From Colivivens sp964537205 (lineage in GTDB: Bacteria; Bacteroidota; Bacteroidia; Bacteroidales; Bacteroidaceae): a stretch of DNA of 37,454 nt. The notes under the pieces were generated by a model. The model saw only the letters and a list, made by a program, of their open reading frames with translations, did no database searches and was not told the DNA's origin. The translations under genes were made by a program, and so were the position numbers. Below are positions 1 to 7,881 of this stretch, piece after piece. Numbering within the stretch: the first letter of the stretch is position 1; every line of letters starts with the position of its first letter. The stretch spans positions 1-37,454 of the forward strand of contig CAZHZH010000017.1 in assembly GCA_964537205.1 (NCBI GenBank), in the 5' to 3' direction.

Positions 1-377
1 AAGTAGACAATGAGTCCGAGTACTCCATAAGTCCCTATGTGGGAGTCTTTCATTATGGCAAGTGTGCTTTGCCGGTCCGTTCCGCCTCCGAAGCCGTCGC
101 AAAAGTCGGCAAAACCATCCTCATGCAATGCTCCTGTCAGTAATATCCGACTTAGCAGAGCCAATACGACAGAAACTATTACTGGCAAATGGCATGCGTT
201 GGCAATAATGAAGACAAGTGCCATGACTCCGCCTGTCAACCATCCTGCCAGCGGCCAAAGCGGCACTACCCTTTCGTAATATTCTTTCTCAATCGTTGCG
301 ATCCTCCACAGAGGCAGGCGGGTGAAGAAAGTAAACGCCGCGACTATGCGCTTAGAAATACTTAGTAATGTTTGCAT
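1..377 (-). CDS. cobS: Adenosylcobinamide-GDP ribazoletransferase (cobalamin synthase), partial
   Basis: The reading frame from the ATG at 377 gives 125 residues and runs off the window edge, so the 3' part is missing. CobS is an inner-membrane enzyme that joins adenosylcobinamide-GDP to alpha-ribazole(-phosphate), the last assembly step of cobalamin. Visible hallmarks are the N-terminal TFFTRLP motif, hydrophobic membrane segments and the acidic metal-binding motif HEDGFADFCDGFGGG followed by MKDSHIGTYG, all typical of the family. The start codon lies inside the end of cobT: the two genes overlap by 26 bases in different frames, which suggests translational coupling. I chose this start because it is the only ATG in frame before the conserved region. 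Family assignment is firm; the missing part cannot be judged. Confidence 0.93.
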   Translation of the reverse strand, partial: MQTLLSISKRIVAAFTFFTRLPLWRIATIEKEYYERVVPLWPLAGWLTGGVMALVFIIANACHLPVIVSVVLALLSRILLTGALHEDGFADFCDGFGGGTDRQSTLAIMKDSHIGTYGVLGLIVY

Positions 378-1410
378 GATCGAAGTTATCCATTTCATTA
401 ATCATATTCACTGCTGATTGCACTATCGGATAAGCGCACAACGCGCCGGTTCCTTCACCAAGGCGCATGCCTAAATTCAGAAGAGGCTGAACCCCCATAG
501 ATTCAAGCATCAACTTATGACCGCCTTCGTCTCCGCAATGTCCGAATACAGCATAGTCCATCACGGCGGGTTCCATACGTGAAGCCGCAAGCATACATGC
601 AGTCATAATAAAGCCGTCAACCAACACTATCATTCTATGTTCTGCGGCGCGAAGCATTCCGCCTATGGCGGCAGACATTTCAAAGCCTGCGAAATATCGG
701 ATAGTGTCACTAATGTCATAATCTTTTCGAATATTAGTAGACAAGAAGTTGTCAACCGCTTTTTGCAATACATTATACTTATGTTCGATTCCCTGCTTGT
801 TTAATCCGCTACCTGCACCGACACATTGTGATAGTGGAATGTCGAGAAACAGATGCATGAGTATGCTTGAAGGCGAGGTGTTTCCTATTCCCATCTCTCC
901 AAAACAGATGACATTGCACCCTTCGGCAAAACATTCATCCACTTGTTGTCTGCCCACCGACAGAGCCTGATTCCATTCATGTTCGTCCATTGCCGGCTCA
1001 TAAAGGAAATTGCGCGTACCATGTGCGATTTTCCGATTAATTATGTTAGGACTTTCTTGGGAACTGAAGTCGTAGTCAACCCCGACGTCTACAATTCTTA
1101 ATTCAAATCCATGTTGCCGGCAGAACATATTCACTCCACCGCCACCTCTTCCATAATTAATCATTTGCTGCCATGTCACTTCACGCGGGGATAAGGACAC
1201 ACCCTCACGCTCAATTCCATGATCACCTCCAAATAGAATGTGGCATGGATGGCGAAGGACAGGAGTCAGTGAGTGTTGGATCAGACCTATTTGCAATGCG
1301 AGGCTCTCCAATCTGCCCAACGAGCCCTTCGGCTTGTTGAGGTTGTCAATCTTGTCCTGTAGTATCGGTATCAGAGTCTTATCAGTCGCATGTATCATTT
1401 TCCTATTCAT
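352..1410 (-). CDS. cobT: Nicotinate-nucleotide--dimethylbenzimidazole phosphoribosyltransferase
   Basis: This 352-residue protein matches the usual length of CobT, the cytoplasmic enzyme that activates the lower-ligand base (dimethylbenzimidazole or a related base) to its alpha-ribotide using nicotinate mononucleotide. The N-terminal NKPKGSLGRLE motif and the segment LFGGDHGI are typical, as is the C-terminal RLGEGTGA. Glu319 in that last motif lines up with the catalytic base Glu317 of the Salmonella enzyme. The ATG overlaps the stop of cobU by four bases (ATGA), and the gene overlaps cobS by 26 bases, so the three loop-assembly genes form a coupled set. Which base this organism prefers cannot be read from the sequence. 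Identification is very secure. Confidence 0.97.
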   Translation of the reverse strand: MNRKMIHATDKTLIPILQDKIDNLNKPKGSLGRLESLALQIGLIQHSLTPVLRHPCHILFGGDHGIEREGVSLSPREVTWQQMINYGRGGGGVNMFCRQHGFELRIVDVGVDYDFSSQESPNIINRKIAHGTRNFLYEPAMDEHEWNQALSVGRQQVDECFAEGCNVICFGEMGIGNTSPSSILMHLFLDIPLSQCVGAGSGLNKQGIEHKYNVLQKAVDNFLSTNIRKDYDISDTIRYFAGFEMSAAIGGMLRAAEHRMIVLVDGFIMTACMLAASRMEPAVMDYAVFGHCGDEGGHKLMLESMGVQPLLNLGMRLGEGTGALCAYPIVQSAVNMINEMDNFDHANITKYF

Positions 1411-1922
1411 TTAATCTTTACATTTATTCCGCTAACCATAAGTACTACCTCGTCCGCTTTTTCAGCGATATACTGATTAAACCAGCCGAGCAAGTCTGTA
1501 AACGAACGCTGCAATGTATTTGCGCTAATACCTCCCATTCCTATTTCGTTGGTTACGAATATGAATGTCGCATCCTGCGTCGTGAACTTGTCGAATTCTT
1601 TCTGCAACTCCTTTAATACAAAATCTACGTTAGGAGTTTCGCCGTCAGAATAGAAAAAGTTGGTTGCCCATAACGTGCAACAATCAATCAGCACGACACG
1701 TCCTTCAATATCATACCTGCTTAAAAACTTTTCTTCTTCGATATTCGTCCATTGAGGACCGCGCCTTTCCTTATGGCGTTCTATGCGAATGCGGAACTCA
1801 TCATCCCATATATGGGCGGTAGCCATATATACAGGTTTGGCAGACAGTGAAAGTGCCAGCCGCTCCGCAAAAGTACTTTTCCCCGACCTTTGTCCGCCTG
1901 TTATCAAGATGATCTTCCTCAT
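1407..1922 (-). CDS. cobU: Adenosylcobinamide kinase / adenosylcobinamide-phosphate guanylyltransferase
   Basis: The 171-residue protein is a bifunctional CobU. It phosphorylates adenosylcobinamide and then transfers GMP to give adenosylcobinamide-GDP, the substrate of CobS. The P-loop GGQRSGKS is at residues 9-16, and the segment RIERHKERR (His50) matches the region of the histidine that carries GMP in Salmonella CobU. VLIDCCTLW and VTNEIGMGG are further family signatures. Its start lies three bases after the stop of a small ORF (1926-2024), and a good promoter lies at 2046-2076, so cobU-cobT-cobS may also be transcribed apart from the long upstream operon. Identification is secure. Confidence 0.96.
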   Translation of the reverse strand: MRKIILITGGQRSGKSTFAERLALSLSAKPVYMATAHIWDDEFRIRIERHKERRGPQWTNIEEEKFLSRYDIEGRVVLIDCCTLWATNFFYSDGETPNVDFVLKELQKEFDKFTTQDATFIFVTNEIGMGGISANTLQRSFTDLLGWFNQYIAEKADEVVLMVSGINVKIK

Positions 1923-1925
1923 GCA

Positions 1926-2024
1926 TCAAATATTAATAGTACGCCCGGCATGATTGCTTTTTTCTGTTTTATTGAATTCTACATTGACAATATTATCCTG
2001 GCTCGAAATGTCTGCAGATTTCAT
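1926..2024 (-). CDS. Possible small ORF (32 codons) upstream of cobU
   Basis: An ATG at 2024 opens a 32-codon frame that ends with TGA at 1926-1928, only three bases before the cobU start. A promoter-like sequence at 2046-2076 would place transcription start about 15 bases upstream of this ATG. The predicted peptide is hydrophilic and rich in Asn, Ser and Lys, with no signal peptide, membrane segment or run of regulatory codons. I do not recognise it. It could be a leader peptide coupling translation to cobU, a small protein, or a chance frame in a 166-base gap. Spacing is the only positive evidence. Confidence 0.33.
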   Translation of the reverse strand: MKSADISSQDNIVNVEFNKTEKSNHAGRTINI

Positions 2025-2045
2025 ACTAATGTCATTTGTCGGTCA

Positions 2046-2076
2046 CAAAGATACACATTTAAATGCACATATGCAA
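2046..2076 (-). promoter_or_regulatory. Bacteroidetes-type promoter ahead of cobU-cobT-cobS
   Basis: On the minus strand TATCTTTG (2053-2046) fits the TAnnTTTG -7 box, and a TTG at 2076-2074 lies 20 bases upstream, the spacing expected for the -33 box. It sits in the only long gap (166 bases) in the distal part of the operon. Start is predicted near 2039. The placement suggests the lower-loop assembly genes can be expressed apart from the riboswitch. No B12 box lies in its leader. Confidence 0.6.
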
Positions 2077-2088
2077 TAATATCACGAA

Positions 2089-2679
2089 TCATAGGTTGGG
2101 AAAGAACGGGAAAGAACTGCCAAAGTCGCAAATTTGCTCAGCCCAATACCAATGTGTATATCCTGCAAAGACATTTTTATACCTGTAAATAGCGGTATCA
2201 ACGGGTTTGCCCAACACCGTACTTTGCAGTTTCAACTCAGTGACATCAGAAGGAAGCGGACAATGCCGTAAGGAAGAATAATGGAACTCATGTCCGTGCA
2301 TCACCTTGCCGTTCCAAACCATTTGCCTATAGCCTAAATGAAGGTGCGAGCCCTCCATTGTCGCCTCAAACGGGAAAACGCCGCACAATTGGTATTCATC
2401 TATTTTGCGACAAAGATACATGAAGCCGCCACATTCAGCGAATATATACCCTCCAGCCTCAGCATAATTGGAAACACTTTGCAGCATGTTTGTATTTGAC
2501 GACAATTTTGCAGCGAACAATTCGGGATAGCCACCTGGCAAATACAGCATGTCGCATTCGGGAAGCGACGTGTCGCACAAGGGGGAACACATGATGATTT
2601 TCCCTATTCGCCTCAACGCATCAATATTAGCCCTATAAGTAAAATTGAACGCCTCGTCCTCAGCTACACATATTATCAT
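2089..2679 (-). CDS. cbiA: Cobyrinate a,c-diamide synthase, glutamine amidotransferase half (separate ORF)
   Basis: These 196 residues correspond to the C-terminal half of CbiA/CobB, which hydrolyses glutamine and supplies ammonia for amidation of the a and c side chains of the corrin ring. It begins at AEDEAFNF, the usual start of this domain, and carries YLPGGYPEL, the nucleophile Cys83 in AECGGFMYL, and GYRQ, GHEFHYS and GYTHWYW, with His176 as the likely general base. All key residues are intact. The ATG overlaps the stop of the ATPase half (2676-3341) by four bases, so the two should be translated together. In most bacteria both domains are one protein of about 450 residues joined by a linker; here the linker is absent. 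It most likely works as a two-subunit enzyme. Confidence 0.9.
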   Translation of the reverse strand: MIICVAEDEAFNFTYRANIDALRRIGKIIMCSPLCDTSLPECDMLYLPGGYPELFAAKLSSNTNMLQSVSNYAEAGGYIFAECGGFMYLCRKIDEYQLCGVFPFEATMEGSHLHLGYRQMVWNGKVMHGHEFHYSSLRHCPLPSDVTELKLQSTVLGKPVDTAIYRYKNVFAGYTHWYWAEQICDFGSSFPFFPNL

Positions 2680-3341
2680 AATGAAATTATTTTATCAATG
2701 TCAACATTAGCCTCCACTTCGCCTGCCACTATAGTGATGAGATGTTCCATGCTTTCACGCTCAGACACGGTCAGCCCCAAATGGCGGTTGGGAATGACAA
2801 TATCGGGATTCTTCTTTATGTATCCGAAACTTTCCACTCCGGCATCATTGCACGCATCACGAAGCAATCTGTAATGATTGTCAGAGGCAACCATATTAAA
2901 GACTACACCTCTCAAGTTTAATTGGGGGCAAAATTTTTTATAGCCATAAATTATTGGAGCTACACTGTATGCGGACGATTTTGCATTAATCAGCAAAATG
3001 ACGGGAACGCCAAGCAACATGGCGATTTCAGCACTGCTGCCTTTTGATTTGTCATAACCATCGAAAAGTCCCATAACACCTTCAATTACACTTATGTCAG
3101 CATCAGAGGAGTAATGTCTGAACAGATTTCGCACGTGATCCGCGGACGACATGAAGGTGTCAAGATTTACTGATTGCCTGCCCGCCGCAATATAGTGAAA
3201 CATAGTGTCAATATAGTCAGGTCCACACTTGAATGGTTGCACTGTAAGACCGCGTTTACATAATGCGTGTAATAATCCTATGGTGAATGTCGTCTTGCCG
3301 CTATTTGACGATGCCGCTCCGACAAGTAATGAATGTAACAT
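2676..3341 (-). CDS. cbiA: Cobyrinate a,c-diamide synthase, ATP-binding half (separate ORF)
   Basis: These 221 residues are the N-terminal synthetase half of CbiA/CobB. It has the dethiobiotin-synthetase-like Walker A variant GAASSNSGKTT, the CGPDYIDT motif, SVNLDTFM and VIEGVMGLFDG, all characteristic of the family that activates the corrin carboxylates with ATP. The protein stops with TGA exactly where the linker to the glutaminase domain would begin, and the next ORF (2089-2679) starts inside that stop codon. The upstream gene btuC ends only six bases before this start. The chelatase and ring genes nearby are of the anaerobic type, so the substrate is expected to be cobyrinate. No key motif is missing; only the domain split is unusual. 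Confidence 0.92.
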   Translation of the reverse strand: MLHSLLVGAASSNSGKTTFTIGLLHALCKRGLTVQPFKCGPDYIDTMFHYIAAGRQSVNLDTFMSSADHVRNLFRHYSSDADISVIEGVMGLFDGYDKSKGSSAEIAMLLGVPVILLINAKSSAYSVAPIIYGYKKFCPQLNLRGVVFNMVASDNHYRLLRDACNDAGVESFGYIKKNPDIVIPNRHLGLTVSERESMEHLITIVAGEVEANVDIDKIISL

Positions 3342-3347
3342 AGCGAT

Positions 3348-4361
3348 TTATTTTTTCCTTAATAATACCGACAAGGCTACAGGCGCGCCTATCAGTGCAG
3401 TAACAGAATTAATAGGAAGAGCACCTTCAAATCCCGGAAGGCGTGCTATCAGATTGCAGAGCAGTGCCAACGATATTCCACAGAACAAAGTTGAGGGCAG
3501 CAATATACGGTGGTCTGCCGTATTAAACAATCCCCGGCATATATGTGGAACTGCAAGGCCGAGGAACATAATTGGTCCGCAATATGCGGTAACAATCGCA
3601 ATAAGAATACCCGCAGAAGATATAATCAGCATGCGGGCCCGCTTCAAGTTGATTCCCAAGCTTAAAGCATATTGTTCTCCAAGCAAAAGTATGTTGAGTG
3701 GCTTTACAAGAAGCATCGTAAAAGGCAGTATCAACGCCATGATGCCTACAAAGACATAGACTTGACCTCCCGTCACTCTTGCAAAACTTCCTAATCCCCA
3801 AATGACGTATGCACGAATATCCTCCTCACTACTGAAATACTTCAATACACCGATAATGGCAGAGGCGATGTAGCCAATAAGCACTCCGACAATAAGGAGC
3901 GTTACATTGTTTTCCAACTTTTGAGACAGGAAGACTATCAACATCATTACATTCATAGCTCCCATTATGGCAGAAAGAGTAAGCGCCGCATTTCCAACGA
4001 CTCCAAAACGCGTCATTAATCCACCCCCGATACTGCCACTGAGTAATACGACAAATGCTACGCCAAGACTCGCAGCGCTTGAAATCCCCAAGACAGAAGG
4101 ACCGGCGAGTGGATTATGAAAGACCGTTTGCATTTCCAAACCGGCAACCGACAACCCCGCTCCACACGCCATTGCAGTCAGTGTTTGCGGCAAACGTGTC
4201 ATGTTCACTATGTTTGTCCATACCTCAGAATGAACATCTTCACCAAACAAAATATAAACGACATCCTTGAAAGGAATGTAAACCGAGCCAATCGCCAAAT
4301 TGAGAATGGCTAAAAGCGGGATGCTCACAATGAGCATTATCATTATACTTGTGCGTCGCAT
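3348..4361 (-). CDS. btuC: BtuC-like ABC transporter permease (FecCD family)
   Basis: This 337-residue protein is very hydrophobic, with about ten membrane segments, and has the FecCD/BtuC signatures TRLPQTLTAMACGAGLSVAG, QTVFHNPLAGP, GEQYALSLG and GLAVPHICR. The family forms the inner-membrane channel of iron-siderophore and B12 importers. A corrinoid role is inferred from its position inside the cobalamin operon, 19 bases overlapping cbiJ-cbiD on one side and six bases from cbiA on the other. The binding protein BtuF is encoded about 9 kb upstream in the same operon. No BtuD ATPase gene is in the window, so the ATPase must be encoded elsewhere or shared. Confidence 0.88.
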   Translation of the reverse strand: MRRTSIMIMLIVSIPLLAILNLAIGSVYIPFKDVVYILFGEDVHSEVWTNIVNMTRLPQTLTAMACGAGLSVAGLEMQTVFHNPLAGPSVLGISSAASLGVAFVVLLSGSIGGGLMTRFGVVGNAALTLSAIMGAMNVMMLIVFLSQKLENNVTLLIVGVLIGYIASAIIGVLKYFSSEEDIRAYVIWGLGSFARVTGGQVYVFVGIMALILPFTMLLVKPLNILLLGEQYALSLGINLKRARMLIISSAGILIAIVTAYCGPIMFLGLAVPHICRGLFNTADHRILLPSTLFCGISLALLCNLIARLPGFEGALPINSVTALIGAPVALSVLLRKK

Positions 4362-6106
4362 ATCAATAATATCTCCAAATTACCTTTAGGAAAAACTTTC
4401 CTGCATTGTTCATAACACAAATCCTTAATCTTATCGAAAAAGACCGGAGGCATAAAGTTCCACAGTTCACGCGCCATCGTAATGGTGTCGATTCGTGATA
4501 AATCAGAACCGGGGCAAACAGATTGCGCCACTTGCTTTATAAACTCCTTATTCATCACCACCTTGTGAGAATGCGTGTCCAGGTGGCCTTCTGCCAGCTT
4601 AACTGCCTTACCTATCATCATACCAAGTACTACGCCAGCAAATCCTATGTCATAAGCCTTTGACAAGGAGGCTCCAATGAAATTGCCATAATGGATCACC
4701 CTTAAATGGGAATCCTTCTCATGTATAGCCTCCTCTCCCCTCTTGCCCGAAGCAAGTCCGATTGTCGTACATCCAATTGCCTTGGCTACTTCCATCTCAC
4801 GACCTATACTTTCGATAAATGCCTCGTTGCTTAAAGGCGAAACAATCCCCGATGTGCCAATAATGCTAATACCATCAACTACACCGACTTTCGGATTAAA
4901 CGTGAGATGTGCCAAATTCCGTCCGCCTTCCACATATATAGTAATATCAAAATCGTCGTCAGTAATACCACGTATTTCATTGCTAATCATTTTGCGAGGT
5001 GTAGGATTTATCGCAGGTTCTCCTACAGGCACCCCCAACCCAGGAAGTGTCACACGTCCCACACCTTCGCCCTGAAGGAATCGTATGCCGTTATGCCCCC
5101 TTTGAACTTTTGCCGTTATCTTACAGCCTTTTGTCACATCGGGGTCGTCACTGTAGTCCTTTATCACAGTAGCCACACCTTTTTTGTCCACATGCGTCGG
5201 TATAGACATTGTTTCACCATCGGGTATCGTGAAATTGACTTCTTCTGGCTCGTCGTCAAACAGTAGTGACAAGAGAGCTGCTTTTACCGCAGCTGTTGCA
5301 CATGCGCCTGTAGTAAAACCTGTCTTTAACTTAAAGAATTCCGGAACTAAGTGTTCGATCGCGCGCCTTAATCCATACTTGCCAGTAACGTATACCCAAT
5401 CGTCAGGCAACTTTGGGTGTTCTACAACAAGAATTTTCAATCCAAGCTCCTTTGCGGCTTTTAATTTATTATCAAACCCACCTGTACTTCCACTTTCTTT
5501 TGTTATTACCGCGTCACACCCTATTCTTTGCATTAGTTGTTTTTCCTGCTCCTTAGTCGGAAGTGTGTTGTCGTCGTTATAATAAAGGATGTTTTGAAGA
5601 GGAAAACCGTTTCCCATTGCGATGTTAATACTTTCTTGCCTGTGCAACACACGGAAAAAGGTTGTGTGATTATGCCAATAATCACTAAGCAGCTTGATTG
5701 TATTCACTCCGGAAAGTGCCAATAAGCATTTTACTGGATGTGCGCAAAGGTGCTGGACAGCTTCATTGAAATCTGAACAATAGCACACACCTTCAACATG
5801 TTCGCTGAATACACGTTGCACCCTGATGACAGGCACTTTGTCTTGTATGTGCGACAGGCTGTCACTGATTGTGCGATGTAGTTCCGTAGCAAACGGATGT
5901 GCTGCGTCTATTATACATTTGATTCTATTATCATTACAGTAACTTGCGATTTTTTCAGAACTCATCGGACCGCATAATCTGACACAATTGTCGGTGTGAA
6001 CATCCTGCAAAGAACCTTTAGTCGAATAATAAAAAGTCTTTCCAGCCTGCTCACACACATCTACGGCCATACGTCCTTCAGTTGTTCCTCCAAAGATCAA
6101 TATCAT
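4343..6106 (-). CDS. cbiJ/cbiD: Fusion of precorrin-6A reductase and cobalt-precorrin-5B C1-methyltransferase
   Basis: The 587-residue protein joins two ring-synthesis enzymes. Residues 1 to about 252 are CbiJ/CobK, with the N-terminal nucleotide motif IFGGTTEGR, IIDAAHPFA (residues 65-73) and ITKESGSTGG; it reduces the macrocycle of (cobalt-)precorrin-6A. From about 258 onward it is CbiD, with KTGFTTGACATAAVKAAL, PDGE and TFNPKVGVVDGISIIGTSG; it methylates C1 in the anaerobic pathway. These two act one after the other, so fusing them makes sense metabolically. The start overlaps the cbiG-cbiF stop by four bases (ATGA), and the 3' end overlaps btuC by 19. CbiD is a marker of the anaerobic route. 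Assignment of both halves is firm. Confidence 0.94.
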   Translation of the reverse strand: MILIFGGTTEGRMAVDVCEQAGKTFYYSTKGSLQDVHTDNCVRLCGPMSSEKIASYCNDNRIKCIIDAAHPFATELHRTISDSLSHIQDKVPVIRVQRVFSEHVEGVCYCSDFNEAVQHLCAHPVKCLLALSGVNTIKLLSDYWHNHTTFFRVLHRQESINIAMGNGFPLQNILYYNDDNTLPTKEQEKQLMQRIGCDAVITKESGSTGGFDNKLKAAKELGLKILVVEHPKLPDDWVYVTGKYGLRRAIEHLVPEFFKLKTGFTTGACATAAVKAALLSLLFDDEPEEVNFTIPDGETMSIPTHVDKKGVATVIKDYSDDPDVTKGCKITAKVQRGHNGIRFLQGEGVGRVTLPGLGVPVGEPAINPTPRKMISNEIRGITDDDFDITIYVEGGRNLAHLTFNPKVGVVDGISIIGTSGIVSPLSNEAFIESIGREMEVAKAIGCTTIGLASGKRGEEAIHEKDSHLRVIHYGNFIGASLSKAYDIGFAGVVLGMMIGKAVKLAEGHLDTHSHKVVMNKEFIKQVAQSVCPGSDLSRIDTITMARELWNFMPPVFFDKIKDLCYEQCRKVFPKGNLEILLICDAQV

Positions 6107-7881
6107 TCCTTTCCCTTTCTGAACAGATGTGTGAAATGACTGTCGTATAACTTGCTATAACCTTGCCGGTTGTCTATTGCCTTGCCTACGACGATCATCG
6201 TTGTAAGTGTGAGGTTGTTATCGTTTATGATGCTCGCAAGGTCTTTCAGCTGCCCTCTGAATATTCTTTGATCCTTCCACGTTAGTTTATAACATGCGGC
6301 AACGGGGGTATCAGGCGGATAGCCTCCGGCAAGCAGTTCGTCCTGTATTTGTCGTGCCAATGATGCGGATAAAAATATGCACATTGTGCTTTGATGGGAA
6401 GCCAGCAATCTGATTTTCTCTTTTTCGGGTGTAGGAGTGCGCCCCTCTCCCCGAGTAAGTATAATAGTCTGACATTCTTCAGGAATGGTGAATTCACTGC
6501 GTAGTTCGGCAGCTGCGGCAAGGAAGCTGCTAATGCCCGGCGTTATGTGGTAGTCCATATTGTATTTATCGAAAAAGCCCATTTGTTCTTGTATGGCCCC
6601 ATAGATGCAAGGGTCGCCGGTATGCAGACGGACAACCAATTTACCTTCATCATAGAATTTCTTCATTAATTTGAATTGTTCATTCAAATCCATGTCGGCG
6701 GAAGAACGAACTACAGCTCCTTCTTTAGCGCATAACGTTAGTTCGCGTGGAACCAGACTGCCCGCATAAAGGATTAAGTCGGCCTTTTCTAAGAATTTTC
6801 GGCCGCGAACACTTATCAACTCCGGGTCTCCAGGACCTGCGCCTACTATTTCTATATGCCCATTATGCCTTGAACCATGGTCTTGTGCGATTGCATACGT
6901 ATAATAATATCGGCGTTGATCAACCTTGATGGAACTCTTATGCTTTTCTATTATAAGAGTTGAATTCGGGTTTGCGGCTTTTGCGGCGGATTCAGCGACA
7001 CCATAACAGCCAGTTACCTCAAAGACCTTGTCTGACGGGTTGGGAACATCAATTTTTGAAAGGATTTCGGATGAGTACACATGTATTTCCGCATCAGGAA
7101 CAAGGTCGTGCAGTTTGGCCAGCATGGGTTCATCCTTCTTCAATTCAATAGTTCCAATCGAACATATAGACTCTTTTGTGAAACCTGTTTCTTGAATCTC
7201 ACGCAGCAGTTGCACGGCGGCTTCAACAGGTGTGTCCTTTTGGCATCCGATTCCCAAATGCAGGCATTTCGGGTAATACTGTATCGTGTTCTTCGCCTTT
7301 AGCGTATGCAATCTGGGAGACACTAATATGACAAGTTCATATTGTATGTCATTGGTCTTAGAATGTTCCTTAAATTCATGGAAATCATGAAACACATCCA
7401 CATGCTCAGGGCATGTTGATTCAAGGTAATCTGTTCCAGCGTCTTTATACTCAAGGATTAATGCGGTTGGACACTTGTTTACAAAGGTGAATATCACTTC
7501 ATTCATCTTCGCATGGCTAAGTGGTTGTTGGTTCCATCCGTATTGCCTCGCAAGAGTATCGAGCTGCCATAAGCCTGTATTGTCGCTTTGCGTTGTGATG
7601 ATAGGCTCGGCATCGATTAGTTTCGCGATCTGGCGTGCAAGCTCGTTTGCTCCGCCTACATGACCAGAAAGAACAGGTATCACATATTTTCCCGTCGTAT
7701 CGACACATACAACCGCAGGATCGGAATACTTATCTTTTACTAAAGGGATGATTTTTCTCACGCAAATTCCAAGTGCGCCAATAAAGACAATCGCGTTTCT
7801 GTCTGTTACATCTCCAAGTCCGCGTTCGATGATGCTGGCGAGTTCTTTCCCCCTCTCATTAATTGTCTCAAATCTTATCAT
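6103..7881 (-). CDS. cbiG/cbiF: Fusion of cobalt-precorrin-5A hydrolase and cobalt-precorrin-4 C11-methyltransferase
   Basis: In this 592-residue protein, residues 1 to about 335 are CbiG, which opens the lactone of cobalt-precorrin-5A and releases acetaldehyde. Motifs are FIGALGICVR, VIPVLSGHVGGANELA and, in its C-terminal part, LHLGIGCQKDTP. Residues from about 343 are CbiF/CobM, an S-adenosylmethionine-dependent C11-methyltransferase, with the SAM loop VGAGPGDPELIS (346-357), YAGSLVP, HTGDPCIYGA and TPGISSF. CbiF makes the substrate of CbiG, so the fused pair again covers neighbouring steps. The start overlaps the cbiE-cbiT stop by four bases. CbiG is specific to the anaerobic pathway. Both assignments are firm. 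Confidence 0.95.
   Translation of the reverse strand: MIRFETINERGKELASIIERGLGDVTDRNAIVFIGALGICVRKIIPLVKDKYSDPAVVCVDTTGKYVIPVLSGHVGGANELARQIAKLIDAEPIITTQSDNTGLWQLDTLARQYGWNQQPLSHAKMNEVIFTFVNKCPTALILEYKDAGTDYLESTCPEHVDVFHDFHEFKEHSKTNDIQYELVILVSPRLHTLKAKNTIQYYPKCLHLGIGCQKDTPVEAAVQLLREIQETGFTKESICSIGTIELKKDEPMLAKLHDLVPDAEIHVYSSEILSKIDVPNPSDKVFEVTGCYGVAESAAKAANPNSTLIIEKHKSSIKVDQRRYYYTYAIAQDHGSRHNGHIEIVGAGPGDPELISVRGRKFLEKADLILYAGSLVPRELTLCAKEGAVVRSSADMDLNEQFKLMKKFYDEGKLVVRLHTGDPCIYGAIQEQMGFFDKYNMDYHITPGISSFLAAAAELRSEFTIPEECQTIILTRGEGRTPTPEKEKIRLLASHQSTMCIFLSASLARQIQDELLAGGYPPDTPVAACYKLTWKDQRIFRGQLKDLASIINDNNLTLTTMIVVGKAIDNRQGYSKLYDSHFTHLFRKGKE

Noticed and set aside
1923..2088. A second cobalamin riboswitch before cobU (GAGCCAGGAT looks like half a B12 box)
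   Set aside because: The second half of the B12 box and the aptamer core are missing and the leader is too short.
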